This document shows positions 11,116 to 21,838 of a stretch of 64,000 bases of DNA, piece after piece; within the stretch, counting starts at the first letter, position 1; the number at the start of each line of letters is the position of its first letter. The translations under genes were made by a program, and so were the position numbers. The stretch lies in contig JAIVFJ010000044.1 of assembly GCA_025765615.1 (NCBI GenBank), forward strand, positions 124,001 to 188,000, written 5' to 3'. This DNA is from Zopfochytrium polystomum. Its lineage: Eukaryota > Chytridiomycota > Chytridiomycetes > Chytridiales > Chytridiaceae. Under the pieces are notes generated by a model. It was not told the origin of the DNA. It ran no database searches and saw nothing but the letters and a program-made list of their open reading frames with translations.

Positions 11116-12299
11116 ATGTCGTCGTCGTCATCATCCTCCTCGTCCTTTGGCAGCAATGCGAATCCGCTGGATCCCATGTCGTCTGGCTTTGTCACCATGG
11201 CCGCTCCGCAGCTCAACCTGCAGCAGCAGCAGCAGTACCTGCAGTTTCTTCAGATCCAACAGCAGCAGCAGCAGCACCAGCAGCAGCAGCACCAGCAACT
11301 GAGCAACACCCTCGTCCCATCTCACCAGCTTGTCCACCCGCTACCGCCCCACCCCGGCCTTGGCCAGCAGACTCAGCACCAGGCATTTCCCGTTACGCAC
11401 AGTCTACCGCCCAAGCCGCAAGTTTCAGGTGTGCTGGATATTATGGGAGTTTCGTCGGGCGGCGGAGGCGCGTCGGCGGACACGGGCGGCGGTGTGCCGT
11501 ACCCAGAAGGCTACGTGCCGCCAGCGCCGCGGGACCCGAAGAAGAAGACTGCCGGGGGTGCGAAGAAAGGGTCGTCCTCACTGTCGACGTCGGCGCTGCC
11601 TTTTGGGTCGTCGTCGTCGGCGTCAGCGTCGACTGCGGCGGGAATGCCCAAGAGCTATTCCGGCGTCAAGAAGCCCGGGACAGGTGCAGGCGGCGCCAAC
11701 GACGCGTCGGGGAAGAAGAAGAAGAAGATGCTGCGCGCAGCCGGTGGTGAGGTGTGGGAGGACCCGACCCTCCTCGAGTGGGATCCCAGTTAAGATTAAC
11801 TTTCTCGTTGCTTTGATGTCCTTTTTCAACCGTCTCAACGCACTCACTGACAAACTCTCGCTGCGACCACTACAACGCCAGACGACTTTCGCCTCTTTTG
11901 CGGCGACATTGGCAACGAAGTCACAGACGACACGCTTTGGCGTGCGTTCTCAAAGTACCCGTCGCTGCAAAAGGCGCACGTTGCGCGCGACAAGCGAACG
12001 CAAAAGTCCAAGGGCTACGGGTTTGTCAGCTTCAAGGACGCGGACGACTTTGTCAAAGCCATGCGCGAAATGAACGGTCAGCTGCATTGTTTGATTTCCT
12101 CCCGCCTTCTGATTCTTCCTCCTTATTTGCACCAATTGGATCGACTGGATTTCGATGTGCGTTTCTTCTCTTTCTCCTGTTAGGCAAGTACGTCGGGAAC
12201 CGGCCGATCAAGCTGCGCAAGTCGACGTGGGACGAGCGGAATGTGGACGCAAAGTCACTGCGAAAGACGCTTATGGGTGCTGTGGTCAAGAAGACGTGA
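11116..12299 (+). CDS. RBM42: RBM42-like RNA-binding protein (one C-terminal RRM)
   Basis: The exons are 11116-11788 (donor GTTAAG), 11882-12076 (acceptor GCCAG, donor GGTCAG) and 12184-12299 (acceptor GTTAG), giving 327 residues. Both junctions restore frame. The N-terminal half is Ser/Gln/Gly-rich with a long poly-Gln/His stretch. A conserved block WEDPTLLEW precedes the RRM. In the RRM, LFCGDIGNEV is the RNP2 region and KGYGFVSF is RNP1. After it come NGKYVGNRPIKLRKSTW and a basic tail. This order (WEDP.LLEWD, then DDFR.FCGD.GNEV, then GYGFVSFKD, then RPIKLRKS.W) is that of RBM42, a nuclear spliceosome-associated protein. I chose the ATG at 11116 because upstream sequence in the same frame is repeat-derived. 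Confidence 0.88.
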
Positions 12300-12597
12300 T
12301 TTCAATAACACTGAGAGTTCAACAATAGGAGAAAACGTAACATGTGTTCGCTATGGATGTGCGGTGAGTAGGGTAGGTGGCACTGTAGGAAGGTAGAGCG
12401 ACGAGAGAGAAGAGACGGCAAGAGGGAGGGGGCTTTCGGATGTAATTACCCGACCCCGCAGCATGCGTGCTGCGCGTCTGAGCTTCGTAGAGGCTGGCGC
12501 GGGCGGTCAATCAAAGCATAGAGAGTTTATTTTTTCAGAGTCGATCCCCTCATCGTCCACCATTAACATTTCCTCCAACATATTCCCTCTTGCTTAT

Positions 12598-14607
12598 TCA
12601 CGCGTAACCCGCCTCCGCCGCCCCCGCCGCGGCCGCCATCGGAGGCTTCTTTGAACCAACGCCGCCCGCAGCGGCTTCTGCACCTTTCTGTTCCCGCTGC
12701 TTCTGCTGCTGTTGCTGCTGCTGCCAACTCCCATTAGTATCGCCACCATTACCATCACCACCGCTACCGCCTCCACCACTTGCAACTCCCGCAGCATTCG
12801 CTTTTGCAGCGAGCAGCTCGGGCCACGACTGCTGCAACTGCAGGCGCCCCTTCTGCGGCGGTGGCGGCGGCAGCGGCGAGGGCGGCTGCGACTGTCCCCG
12901 CCACGGTGGCGGGATCCCCTGTCTCGCCGGCGGCGGCGGCGGCGGCGGCGCTGGCACCCACCTCCCCGCGGTCGCGTTGAAAAAGTGGCCCTTGAACCAC
13001 GTCCTCGTGGTGCTCGCGACGCCGTACTCTGCGGCCAGCACGGCGGCGACGTCGAACGGCACGAGCACTTCGACGCCCTCGAACGTGGTGCGGCGCAGCG
13101 GGAAAAGGTCGTCGTACGCGTACACGTGCTGCGACTTGCAGCGGACAAAGAGCGGGAACGACGCTGACGCCAGCGCGGCGCCGCGGTCGGCCGCGGACGC
13201 CAGCGCCGTGATGTCGAGGAAGCGGCCCGTCGTGGTGTCGATAAAGCGCGCGTCGATGATGTTGGCGGTCTCGCGCCACCGGTGGATGTGCGATGGGTTG
13301 ACTTCCAGGAGGTAGCGGGACTCGAAGAGGGCGGGGAGCGCGGAGGAAGTCGAACTTGATGGTGTTGACGACGAATTAGAAGGCGATGACGACGAGGACG
13401 ACGACGAGGCCCGGAACGACGCGCGGGGCGACGTGGACGATGGCGGCAGCCGCTCGGCGAGCGCTTCGAGGTCGTGCAGGGTCATTTGAAGGTCGAGGTC
13501 GTCGTCCCAGGGCAACAGCTCGCCGGCCCACCACCAGCCCATCAGCGTGCCGTGCGCCAGCCACGCCGTGACGTTCGCCGCCGCCGAGAACCGCGACCAC
13601 GCGCCAATGAGGCCCGACAGCGCCGCCGACACCTGGCCCGCGCCGCCGGAGGCCGCCGCCGTCGCCCCCCCAAACACCGGCCGCCGCCACCGCCGCGACC
13701 CCGGCTGCGGCCCGAACCGCGCGTCCTGGTGGCTGTCGGCGAATGCCTCGCGGAAAAACTTTTCCGGGTACCGCGCGACGCTGCTGCTGCCGCCGGCCGC
13801 CTGCACGTCGGCGTAGCGCGGGGGGGACCCGCCGCGCAGCGGGACGCCGCCGGGCCCGTTGCCGCCGTACGGCGACGCCCCCGCCGCCCCCGTCGGGCGG
13901 AACGGGTCCTCGAAGATCGACGAGCACGTGGAAAAGTGGTTGCGCGACGGTAGAAGGCCGAGCGCGGCGCCGTCGACGACGGGCTCGAACGGCGACGCCA
14001 GACGCGACAGCCCTGCGCCGACGCTGACGCTGTTGCGGCTACTGCTGCGGGCAAACTCGCCTAGGGGCGTGAGCGTCCAGTTTGCGACCGAGTGCGGGCA
14101 CGGGATGGCGGGTTTGCTGGTGGCGGTTGCCGTGTAAGAGGTGGTGGTAGTGGTACGCGGCGGATGCGTAAGCGGTGAGGGGGACGCCGACGAGGATGAT
14201 GTCGATGACCATAGTAGCAGGCGGAGGCGCGGCCACGAGTGGCCGAGGGCGAGGAAGGTCAGGATCTGGGCGAGCACGACGAGGCACACGACCAAGAGCG
14301 TTTTCGCGGCAGGCGGGATGCGGCGGCGCGGCTGTTGTAGCCGCGTAGAGGCTGCCTGCCCTGTGAATGCTGTGGCCGGCGGGGGCGGCGCGGCCTTATG
14401 AGGCGTAGACGGCGGCGTTGGCGGGGGAAGCGTTGGCGGGGGCGAGGGCTGCTGTTCCGTTTCGGCGAGGAGTGGTATTGTAAGCTGCGCGTGCTTGCCA
14501 TCGAGTAACACGACGTGGATGTGTCCGCTTACGCCTTCCTCGTTGGCAGCGGCGGTGTGGCGAGACAGCTCTTTCGGAAGACTCGGGAATGAGGTTTGGG
14601 CAACCAT
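12598..14607 (-). CDS. LicD/Mnn4-type phosphotransferase-family membrane protein
   Basis: This is a 669-residue uninterrupted frame with its ATG at 14607-14605. Residues 1-100 are presumably cytosolic and end in RRR. Residues 101-121 form one membrane segment (LLVVCLVVLAQILTFLAL), so the bulk should face the secretory lumen as a type II protein. The signature WLAHGTLMGWWWAGELLPWD followed by DDLDLQ (about residues 350-374) is the LicD/fukutin-type nucleotidyltransferase motif. Further conserved pieces are FIDTTTGRFLDIT and VYAYDDLFPLRRTTFEGVEV. In yeast, Mnn4 of this family controls mannosyl-phosphate addition to glycans, while bacterial LicD transfers phosphocholine. A role in phosphodiester decoration of glycans or glycolipids is inferred. 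Ser-rich and Pro/Gln-rich inserts enlarge it. Confidence 0.82.
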   Translation of the reverse strand: MVAQTSFPSLPKELSRHTAAANEEGVSGHIHVVLLDGKHAQLTIPLLAETEQQPSPPPTLPPPTPPSTPHKAAPPPPATAFTGQAASTRLQQPRRRIPPAAKTLLVVCLVVLAQILTFLALGHSWPRLRLLLWSSTSSSSASPSPLTHPPRTTTTTSYTATATSKPAIPCPHSVANWTLTPLGEFARSSSRNSVSVGAGLSRLASPFEPVVDGAALGLLPSRNHFSTCSSIFEDPFRPTGAAGASPYGGNGPGGVPLRGGSPPRYADVQAAGGSSSVARYPEKFFREAFADSHQDARFGPQPGSRRWRRPVFGGATAAASGGAGQVSAALSGLIGAWSRFSAAANVTAWLAHGTLMGWWWAGELLPWDDDLDLQMTLHDLEALAERLPPSSTSPRASFRASSSSSSSSPSNSSSTPSSSTSSALPALFESRYLLEVNPSHIHRWRETANIIDARFIDTTTGRFLDITALASAADRGAALASASFPLFVRCKSQHVYAYDDLFPLRRTTFEGVEVLVPFDVAAVLAAEYGVASTTRTWFKGHFFNATAGRWVPAPPPPPPPARQGIPPPWRGQSQPPSPLPPPPPQKGRLQLQQSWPELLAAKANAAGVASGGGGSGGDGNGGDTNGSWQQQQQQQKQREQKGAEAAAGGVGSKKPPMAAAAGAAEAGYA

Positions 14608-15123
14608 TACGAGGGGTATGCTAAAGGTATTTCTTTTTTCTGCTAATTTCTGGGGATAGTCTTGCCGACCGCTGACGTTTCCCAGACGGTCGGGGTTTTG
14701 GAGAGGTTCTTTTTTTCACAAGTAAGAGGGAAATAGGGAGGGAGGGGAGGGAGGAGGTAAAGGGGCCGTGGCTGAAGCGGCGGAGTGCGGTGGGACCGCT
14801 CGCGTGGTGTGGGTATGGGGAATGAGACAGCGAGTGCCGCCAGAAGGAAGGTCGGAGAAGGAGCCGCTCGTTCCTTCGGTCAACCCGTTTGTCAGGCAGT
14901 GGATGGGTCGACTCGGTGACGGCAGTCGAGAGGGTTAAGGGTGGTAAGGGGCGGGAGAGGAGAGGAGGGCTGGAGAGGTTGAGATATGGGTGAGCGAGGG
15001 AGTGAGTGCGAGAGTGAGGGAGTATTTGGTGTTTATGTTTTTTGTTGTTTGTGTGTTTATTTATGCGATTTGCGCGGGAGGGCCCGATGTCTTGGCATTT
15101 CCCTCCGACGAACAACGAGCGTT

Positions 15124-15125
<2 letters not shown>
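14608..15125. other. Upstream region of the LicD-like gene
   Basis: It holds the presumed promoter and 5' leader of the minus-strand gene. It leads into the CT/GA tracts at 15126-15294. No other feature is visible. Confidence 0.4.
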
Positions 15126-15158
<33 letters not shown>

Positions 15159-15294
15159 CTCGCTCTCTCTTTCTCTTTGGGACTTAAATAGTAATACAGC
15201 TGCCGAAGACGGAAGCCGGAGCAGCAAGAAGAGACTAGAAAGAGAGAGACAGCCAGAGAGAGAGAGAGTGAGAGAGTGAGAGAGTGAGAGAGAC
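15126..15294. repeat. (CT)n and (GA)n microsatellites
   Basis: A CT tract (15126-15178) and a GA tract (15239-15294) face each other across 60 bases of unique sequence. The two could fold into a long hairpin. They lie 520-690 bases upstream of the LicD-like gene. A further GA/GT tract is at 15538-15608. Confidence 0.85.
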
Positions 15295-15608
15295 AAACGC
15301 TCGGTTTTCGGTGACAAACACAACCCGCAAGGGGCTTGCCGGAACCGGGATGCGTGGGCGTAGCCGGGTACCCTGCGCAGAATGTTCCCAAATTTCTAAT
15401 ATGCGCGCATGAATTTTTTCTACATATTATTTATTAAACCAATCTTCGTACTATTTCTTGCATGCATTGATCCGACCGTGCAAGAAAGTGGCACGGCCCG
15501 CGCGCCAAGACCGTCGGCGGTGGCGCAAGCGCGGGCGAGAAAGTGAGAGAGAGAGTGTGTGTGTGAGAGTGGGAGAGTGAGAGTGAGTGGGTGAGAGAGA
15601 GGGAGAGG

Positions 15609-16725
15609 CACAAAAAAAAAATCATGCGGAAGTGCCCCGCGGAAACCGAACCGAGCATATCAATCAAGTGGTGAGACTGCTTCCTTCTTCATCGGGAAAA
15701 TAAATACAGGAAAAAGTACACACACAGTCACACAGTCACACACCAGAGCAGTATCAACTTAGCAGTATCTAACACGTTGGAGCAAATTGAGTTGCTTAGA
15801 AGCAATAAATCGATTCCAAATTTATTTCCTTCCCTCTCCCCTCCCCCCCCCCGGTTACGTCTGGTAAGCAGAGAGTGAACTGAAAAAAAAAGCTGCCAAC
15901 CAGCTCCAGAGACCCGCCTTTGTTGCTTGGCCGTTGGTTATAGACTTTTTCATCGAAAACTGAACGGACGACGAAAATACACAAAATTCTGTGTGCATTC
16001 GTCTTAATTGGGCGATGTGTACTGTGTCAGGGGTTCGACAAGTGGCCCTCGCTGAGAAAGCCTTCCCCACCACCTCCTCTGTCGCCACACCGATAATAGT
16101 ATACGAAAATGAAATGCACTTTCACTGTGCAGAAATTCTGTGCACTTCCGAAAAATGGAGGTGTTTGGTTTGGTGCGAAATGCACAATATTGTTTGTATA
16201 ACAAGACACTTACAACTGTGTACCGAAAACCTTATTTTCCTATTCTCCGGCATCTTTGAACGTTGTGAAATAGAACGCCAGCCAAGTTGCGTGAATATCT
16301 TCAGCGACGCTGCTTAATTAACCTGCCAAACTTGAGAGGGAAAAGCATTTTTTTCTGGTCTATTGAGGTCGAAGGTTTCCCAGGGTGAGCAGAGATCCAG
16401 TAATCCGCACCTCCCTGGAAGAAAAACTTTGTCAGGAGTGAAAACACTGTAAAAACAGGTGTGAAAAAGGTTTTGGATACTGCCCTGGGCTGTAGACAGA
16501 GCTACAAACTGGGTGGTACCATGAAGGGGCCTTGGCATGGCGGAGATGTGCGCGGAGCGTCTGAATCCCCCATCTGCTGTGCCACTGGCCCCATGAAGGG
16601 GATACCTGTCGGCATACGACACAGCATCACATCATGACTTCATCAGAGTTTATGAATGCTGTGCTGAAGATGCCACCTTCATCAAGGAGAACGAAACAGC
16701 TTGGTCAGCTTTAATGATCAGGCTC
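15609..16725. other. Unassigned DNA
   Basis: No coding, RNA or repeat assignment. The open frames here are short and lack recognisable motifs. Confidence 0.4.
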
Positions 16726-17330
16726 TGTGAGACTATACTCACTCCTTTGACCCTTGGATCTGGGCCCTAGAGTGAGGGAAAGCAGATAATAGGCTAAAAC
16801 TAACTTTATTGGGCTGTTGTCTAGGGAGTGTTTCAACCCTACTACTTGCCTAGTCCACGAAGTATCCGTACTGATCTGTCTAACAGTGGTCTCAAACACA
16901 AAGAATGAACACTCAGAGTGACAAACCTCTGAGGGATTGGTGCTGGAGCACTGATTACTTGAGTGGCTGCAGGCTGATGCAAGGGGAAACGGAAGGGCAC
17001 TCCTGAGGGTGCAACACAACTGCAGAATAAAGAGAGAGAAGAGGGAAACGGGGGTTTTTATCTCAGCAACCTAATCTCAAACACAACAGGAGCGGTTAAT
17101 AGCGACGGGACAGACAGGGCGCGACCTAGTGCCCCTCATCGCGGACAGTACTGCAGGAGCCCTCGTCGTCGCCAGCGACGGGGGGGAGAGGGAAGGGAGT
17201 CGACTATGTAGGGGTCGGAAGGTCGCCAGCAGGGAACTTGCATGTGGAAACACCTGTGATCGTACACGCACCCCACTGGGCTGCGTCAGCACGTTCACTT
17301 GACCAACGGGCTTTATCGCATCGGAACAAA
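16726..17330 (-). repeat. Family-3 dispersed repeat, truncated inverted copy
   Basis: It starts TGTGAGACTATACTCACTCC and is the reverse complement of the right half of the repeat at 25562-27005 (about 26395-27005 there). Its outer end reads TAGTCTCACA in the repeat's orientation. That is the mirror of the TGTGAGACTA at the left end of the other copies, so the family has inverted termini. The inner boundary near 17330 is approximate. Confidence 0.72.
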
Positions 17331-17504
17331 AGTTCTGATTGTGGGCTTTTCCCTGCCCACCACAGCGGCTGCAGCACCAAACAACAGCCGCACAACTTCG
17401 CGATCTGTACTCGTCAGCTTTGGCAGCCACTGTTTAAACTGTGTCTCCCAAAATGGCAATCAAAGCAAACCACACCAATCCAAACAGAAAAAACTCCTCC
17501 CATT
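17331..17504. other. Unique spacer
   Basis: Sequence between a family-3 copy and a family-1 LTR. It is not shared with other copies, and no feature is seen. Confidence 0.4.
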
Positions 17505-17813
17505 TGTCAGGAACATGGCAGAACAGGGCAAGGCAGACAAGGAACTGAGAGGAGTGATGATTGTATTGGAAACAATAATTCACTTGAGGGATGGGACAGG
17601 TCCCCCATCCCCCTTTTATACCTTTTGAGAGTGTTCCTTGTCAAGACTCAAAGAAAGTTCCACAAAGAGCAATTAGTAATGCAATGATACCAATGATACC
17701 AATGACAACAAGACAAGTCAGGAAAGCAAAGAAGGTTCCAGAAGGTTCCACAACGTTCCATGAAGGAATGTTCTAGAAGGTTCCAGAGGTTTCCAGAGGG
17801 GTGATTCATAACA
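17505..17813 (-). mobile_element. Solo LTR of the gypsy family (family 1)
   Basis: It begins TGTCAGGAACATGG and ends GATTCATAACA (309 bases). The flanking pentamers are CCATT and CTTGT and do not match. So this copy may be a product of recombination between two different insertions, or its duplication has mutated. GAA/TTC arrays and the TATA box are present. Confidence 0.85.
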
Positions 17814-19009
17814 CTTGTCATTCACAACACCTCCAAGCTCTTGCTCTCCTTATGGAAAGGAAATATTCTATTAGACAAGGTAAAAGTGGACTACATCATC
17901 TCTAATAAAGACTGAATTGAAATTGGAAAGGCCTGTGCTGCTTCCCAAGCTACAATTCCCTCAAGCATTGTTGGCAAGCTTTCTGATATCCACAAATCTG
18001 AGTTGTTCTATTCGACAGAGATGATGCTGGCATGGATTTTATTTGTTGGGCCAGTTGGCAATATATGGTTCAGAAAGTCGCTGGTGGGGGACTCAAACCT
18101 GGAAACACCTGTGACTGTGTATGCACCCTGCTGGGCTGCATGAACATAGCCGCTCAAGCAAAGGACTGAATGGCTAAGTTCCTAAAGTGCCACAAAGTAC
18201 TTAAGTTTGTGGGTCAATGAATCCTTAAGGATTCTGTTGTTGGATGGAGCCAGCACCAGGTGGCCCAGGCTTCACCAGAAGAGTCCAATTAAGAACTGCG
18301 TGACTTGCCACAGTGGGGAAGCTAGGGCACTGCTGCAGACTTACTCAAAGGCACGTGCTCCAGCTCAATACCAGGCAAAAGCATAACACCAGAAACAATT
18401 CAAATTCCAGCACTTGGTACATGTACAACTTGTGCTAACCAGTGCAATATTATGTCTGTTTCTCACATTGTCCAGACATTTACAATGTCTGCTCCATTTG
18501 TCTACGTATGTCTACTTACTTGGATTTTTGTCTGTCTTCATTGAAAGAACGACTGACTGACACTGCCCAAAACTGCAAAATTTACATTGACGCAAGGTCA
18601 CTACACAGCAGACCCAAAATTTGTGATGTATGCAGGCACAAAGAACAGAACACTTAAGAAACTACAGGGGAGCAAAAACAGTGCAGAAGATGTCTGCCTG
18701 TCCACATTCCGACAAGATGACCTTGTAGTAAACCTGAAAATCTGTCATGCCAAAATTTTGGTGAAGCAAAATTTGGCACAATTAAAGTTGGGACTTGTCT
18801 GCTTTTGCAAAGGTGACGAACAAAAACGTATGTAGGCAACCCAATTTGAGGCATTTTTTAACTTGCACAAGACCAGGAACACTCAAATTTCAGGGCCGAC
18901 AAGTTTTAGCCATTAAGGAGAAAAAAAAGCTGCCTTGGAGAAGCAGCCTCCTTTATCTCAACTTTGACCTAAATCCCATCTATGAGATCTTTGTATCGAA
19001 TCTGGCTAT
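17814..19009. other. Unassigned DNA
   Basis: I see no gene, RNA or repeat I can name. A short stretch around 18080-18150 resembles parts of the family-3 repeat (GGAAACACCTGTGA). Confidence 0.4.
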
Positions 19010-19075
19010 TGTTGGGTGGAACTGACTGGTTAGCAGCAAGAGGCACAAGACAGACGACCTATTGTGACTGTCAGT
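19010..19075 (+). mobile_element. Family-2 LTR, 5' fragment
   Basis: TGTTGGGTGGAACTGACTGG and the following 45 bases match the beginning of the family-2 LTR. The rest is absent. Confidence 0.7.
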
Positions 19076-20635
19076 GTCAAGAGACACTCAAGACTGCACT
19101 CTCCACCGCCTTCCCACTGCCAGATCGACGTCAGATCGTTGTCAGATCGTCAGATCATCATCAGATTGACTCCAGAACCCTCCACCACCTTGCCACCGCC
19201 AGCTGAATGAGCATCAGACCTCAGTATGCATTGACATCCAAAAACTCACCACTCAGCTTACCCAACTTGAGCCAATCCCTGCCACACTGGAACACAGCTT
19301 AGCAAAGGTGGACACAACATTCAGAGACTTGTGTTAGATTTTGGGTTTTTGCAGTAAGCAGTATGCAAGAGCAACACCTCACACTGCGGTGCATGGGAGC
19401 ACCAACTGTCATGAGGATTTGGTGCATTTTTTGTCACCTGGTCTTTGTCACAATTTTGTATAAAGCCAAACAGCATACATTGTACAACAGTCTCCCATCT
19501 CAGCTTCACTACAAGCTGGGGCTTCGGTTGCTTCACATTGCCAGTCTACCCCCCGATCCGGTCTCCCTCAGTCACGCCTATAGTGCTCCCAATAAGGCCC
19601 ACTGGAGATGACATTAATTGCAGTAGCACAGAATCCAACCTGTCGTGCCATCACCTCCAACACCAGAGCTGTACATCGTTACCTGATTCACTTTTGCTGT
19701 GCTTACCTGAGAGGTGACACTTTTTACCAATTCCACTGGGGCCACTGGTGTTGGTTCTGGCTCAGGTAGCTGTTCAATGTGTACGTTTGCATCGCGAAGG
19801 AGGGCCTTGATGTTGGTGTTGGTTTCCTGAAGCTCGTCAGCTGAGAGTAAGGGCGTGTGGTGATGCTGCAGTTCTGAAGCGTCATCATCAGCATCTGATT
19901 TGTTGAGTTTGGGAAAGCTGTCTTCAGCGATGTGTGATAATACAACCAGTGTTGATGTCGATGAGCTGGGCAATGGATCGGCATATATTGCCAATCTCAG
20001 CGAAGGGCGGATTGGAGGATGGATCAGGTAGAGAAAGGATCGCTCACGTGCTACGCGATAGGGAAGGTGGTGTTTGGGGTTGTGACAATCCTCACCTGTT
20101 TCTCTGAAAAGGTGAAAAGAAAAGGAAAAAAACAATAACCGAACTGAAACTCGAAGACATTGATGCGAACCCACACATCCAGGGAGGACAGCTGCCATCA
20201 TCATCACCTCAGATCAACCTACAATTCTTCCCCAAGAAATGGAAAATGACAATGACGACAACTATGGTTGGAACCCCAACATATTTGCTGTCATCCTTGG
20301 CAAAGGCGAAGATGGACCTGAAGAGAGCCAAGCTCCAACGGCAGACTGCATAGCAGCATCCATCAACACTGAACCGGAACCTGTCCTTGAATCACCACTT
20401 TCACCATGTGTCATTGTCAACACCAAAGATGCACCAACTGGACTTCACAAGCTACCTGTAAATTGAACAATCACTTGCCACCTCTTGCAACTCTACCTTG
20501 CATCAGCCAGGCCAGAACCACACTTCCCAAAGCACTTCCCTCAAGAACCAATTCACCAATCACAACTTCCACTAGTGCCGTGTTTCCACAAGGCGCTTCC
20601 CTAAAGAACCAATCCACCAATCACAACTCCCACCA
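19076..20635. other. Probable decayed retroelement sequence
   Basis: It leads into a copia-type reverse-transcriptase relic. Several broken plus-strand frames are rich in Thr, Pro, Gln and acidic residues (for example 20239-20466). They could be the linker region of an old polyprotein. A minus-strand frame at 19614-20207 has no recognised domain. Nothing more specific is supported. Confidence 0.35.
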
Positions 20636-20983
20636 GTGCCACATTCCCACAAGGAAGCCCACGCATCAGACTACAACAAAGAATGGACTGCCACTGAGCT
20701 TGAGGAACTTCACTCTCTCATGGATGAGCACAAGGTCTGGGAGTGGGCAGTTCTTCCTTCTGGCAAACAAGCAATGTTCTGCAAATGGTTTATGCCTACA
20801 AACTTGACCCTTTTGGCTAATGGAAAGCCTGACTTGCCGCAGGCGGAGAATTTTCCCATGGGGCAGCAATTTTTACTGAAAATATGTTATGCGAAATACC
20901 GAATCATTGTAGTAGGTTGCGGGCAACCTGAACTATGGCCACCTTACGGAATAAACTTGAGATCTCATAACTTTAATGTGTGA
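20636..20983 (+). pseudogene. Ty1/copia reverse-transcriptase N-terminal relic
   Basis: The frame contains EWTATELEELHSLMDEHKVW, then EWAVLPSGKQAMFCKWFM. This is the entry block of the copia-type reverse transcriptase, where an E..aL..n.tW.lv.lP.g...i..KWv pattern is usual. After it the frame loses similarity and no catalytic DD box follows. So this is a short relic. It is separate from the larger copia remnant at 47.1-49.9 kb. Confidence 0.6.
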
Positions 20984-21334
20984 ACAGAAGGAGAGAAGTC
21001 TAACAAATCAGGCCTGAACCGCATATTTTGCGAAAACGATGAAGGTGAAAGTCAAGTGCCGATTTGATGCAATGAAATTGAACGCAATTTCAAACAGCTA
21101 ATATTTTTGACTTGATCTGACCCAATTCGACCCGAAAATCTGGTCAAACTCCAACTTTATGTTCATTCAACTTGACTGCATTTGTGTCTTCAAGCAAGCT
21201 TGCCATGATTCCTAGCTGTCCCCTTGGGCATTGAGTAGAAAGGTATCCTACAGCCGGAATTGGTACAAGTCTGTCTTGTGCACCTTGCTTTGCAGCTCTA
21301 CTAACCAAATAGTGCGAACTCCCCTCCTCCCTCC

Positions 21335-21337
<3 letters not shown>
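20984..21337. other. Unassigned DNA
   Basis: Nothing recognisable. It ends at the CT repeat upstream of the next gene. Confidence 0.4.
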
Positions 21338-21389
<52 letters not shown>

Positions 21390-21438
21390 TCTCTCTCTCT
21401 TTCTCTTTCTCTCTCGCTCCCTCCCTCTGGGCTCTCTC

Positions 21439-21484
<46 letters not shown>

Positions 21485-21492
21485 TCCCACAC
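21338..21492. repeat. (CT)n microsatellite
   Basis: About 155 bases of CT with a few interruptions, 350-500 bases upstream of the start codon at 21839. A GA tract follows at about 21717-21786, some 50 bases before the ATG. Confidence 0.9.
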
Positions 21493-21838
21493 TCTCTCCT
21501 GCCTACAACTTGAAGATTTTGAAATGGAATAAAAACTTTTGGTTAGGAACTTCCGAGTGTTGTTTCGTGAATCGAAACTCCTTCCCTTATTGCTGCTTTC
21601 GACCCACCTCTTTCACGTCCATCTCCGACTGGTGGACGGGTTGTTGGGTGGTTGGTGGTTCGGAGTTTCGGTTTGAACCGCCGACGCTCGCGTCCGTCCG
21701 TTCTGGGCTTCCAAGAAAGAGACAGAGAGAGAGAGAAGCAGAGCGAGAGAGAGAGAGAGACAGAGAGACAGAGAGAGAGCGAGAGCCCCAACCCAACCAA
21801 CCAATCACCATCGTCGTGGCCCATTCATTCATTCTCTC

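Noticed and set aside
17505..17813. Target-site duplication around this LTR
   Set aside because: The flanking pentamers CCATT and CTTGT do not match, so no clean duplication was claimed.
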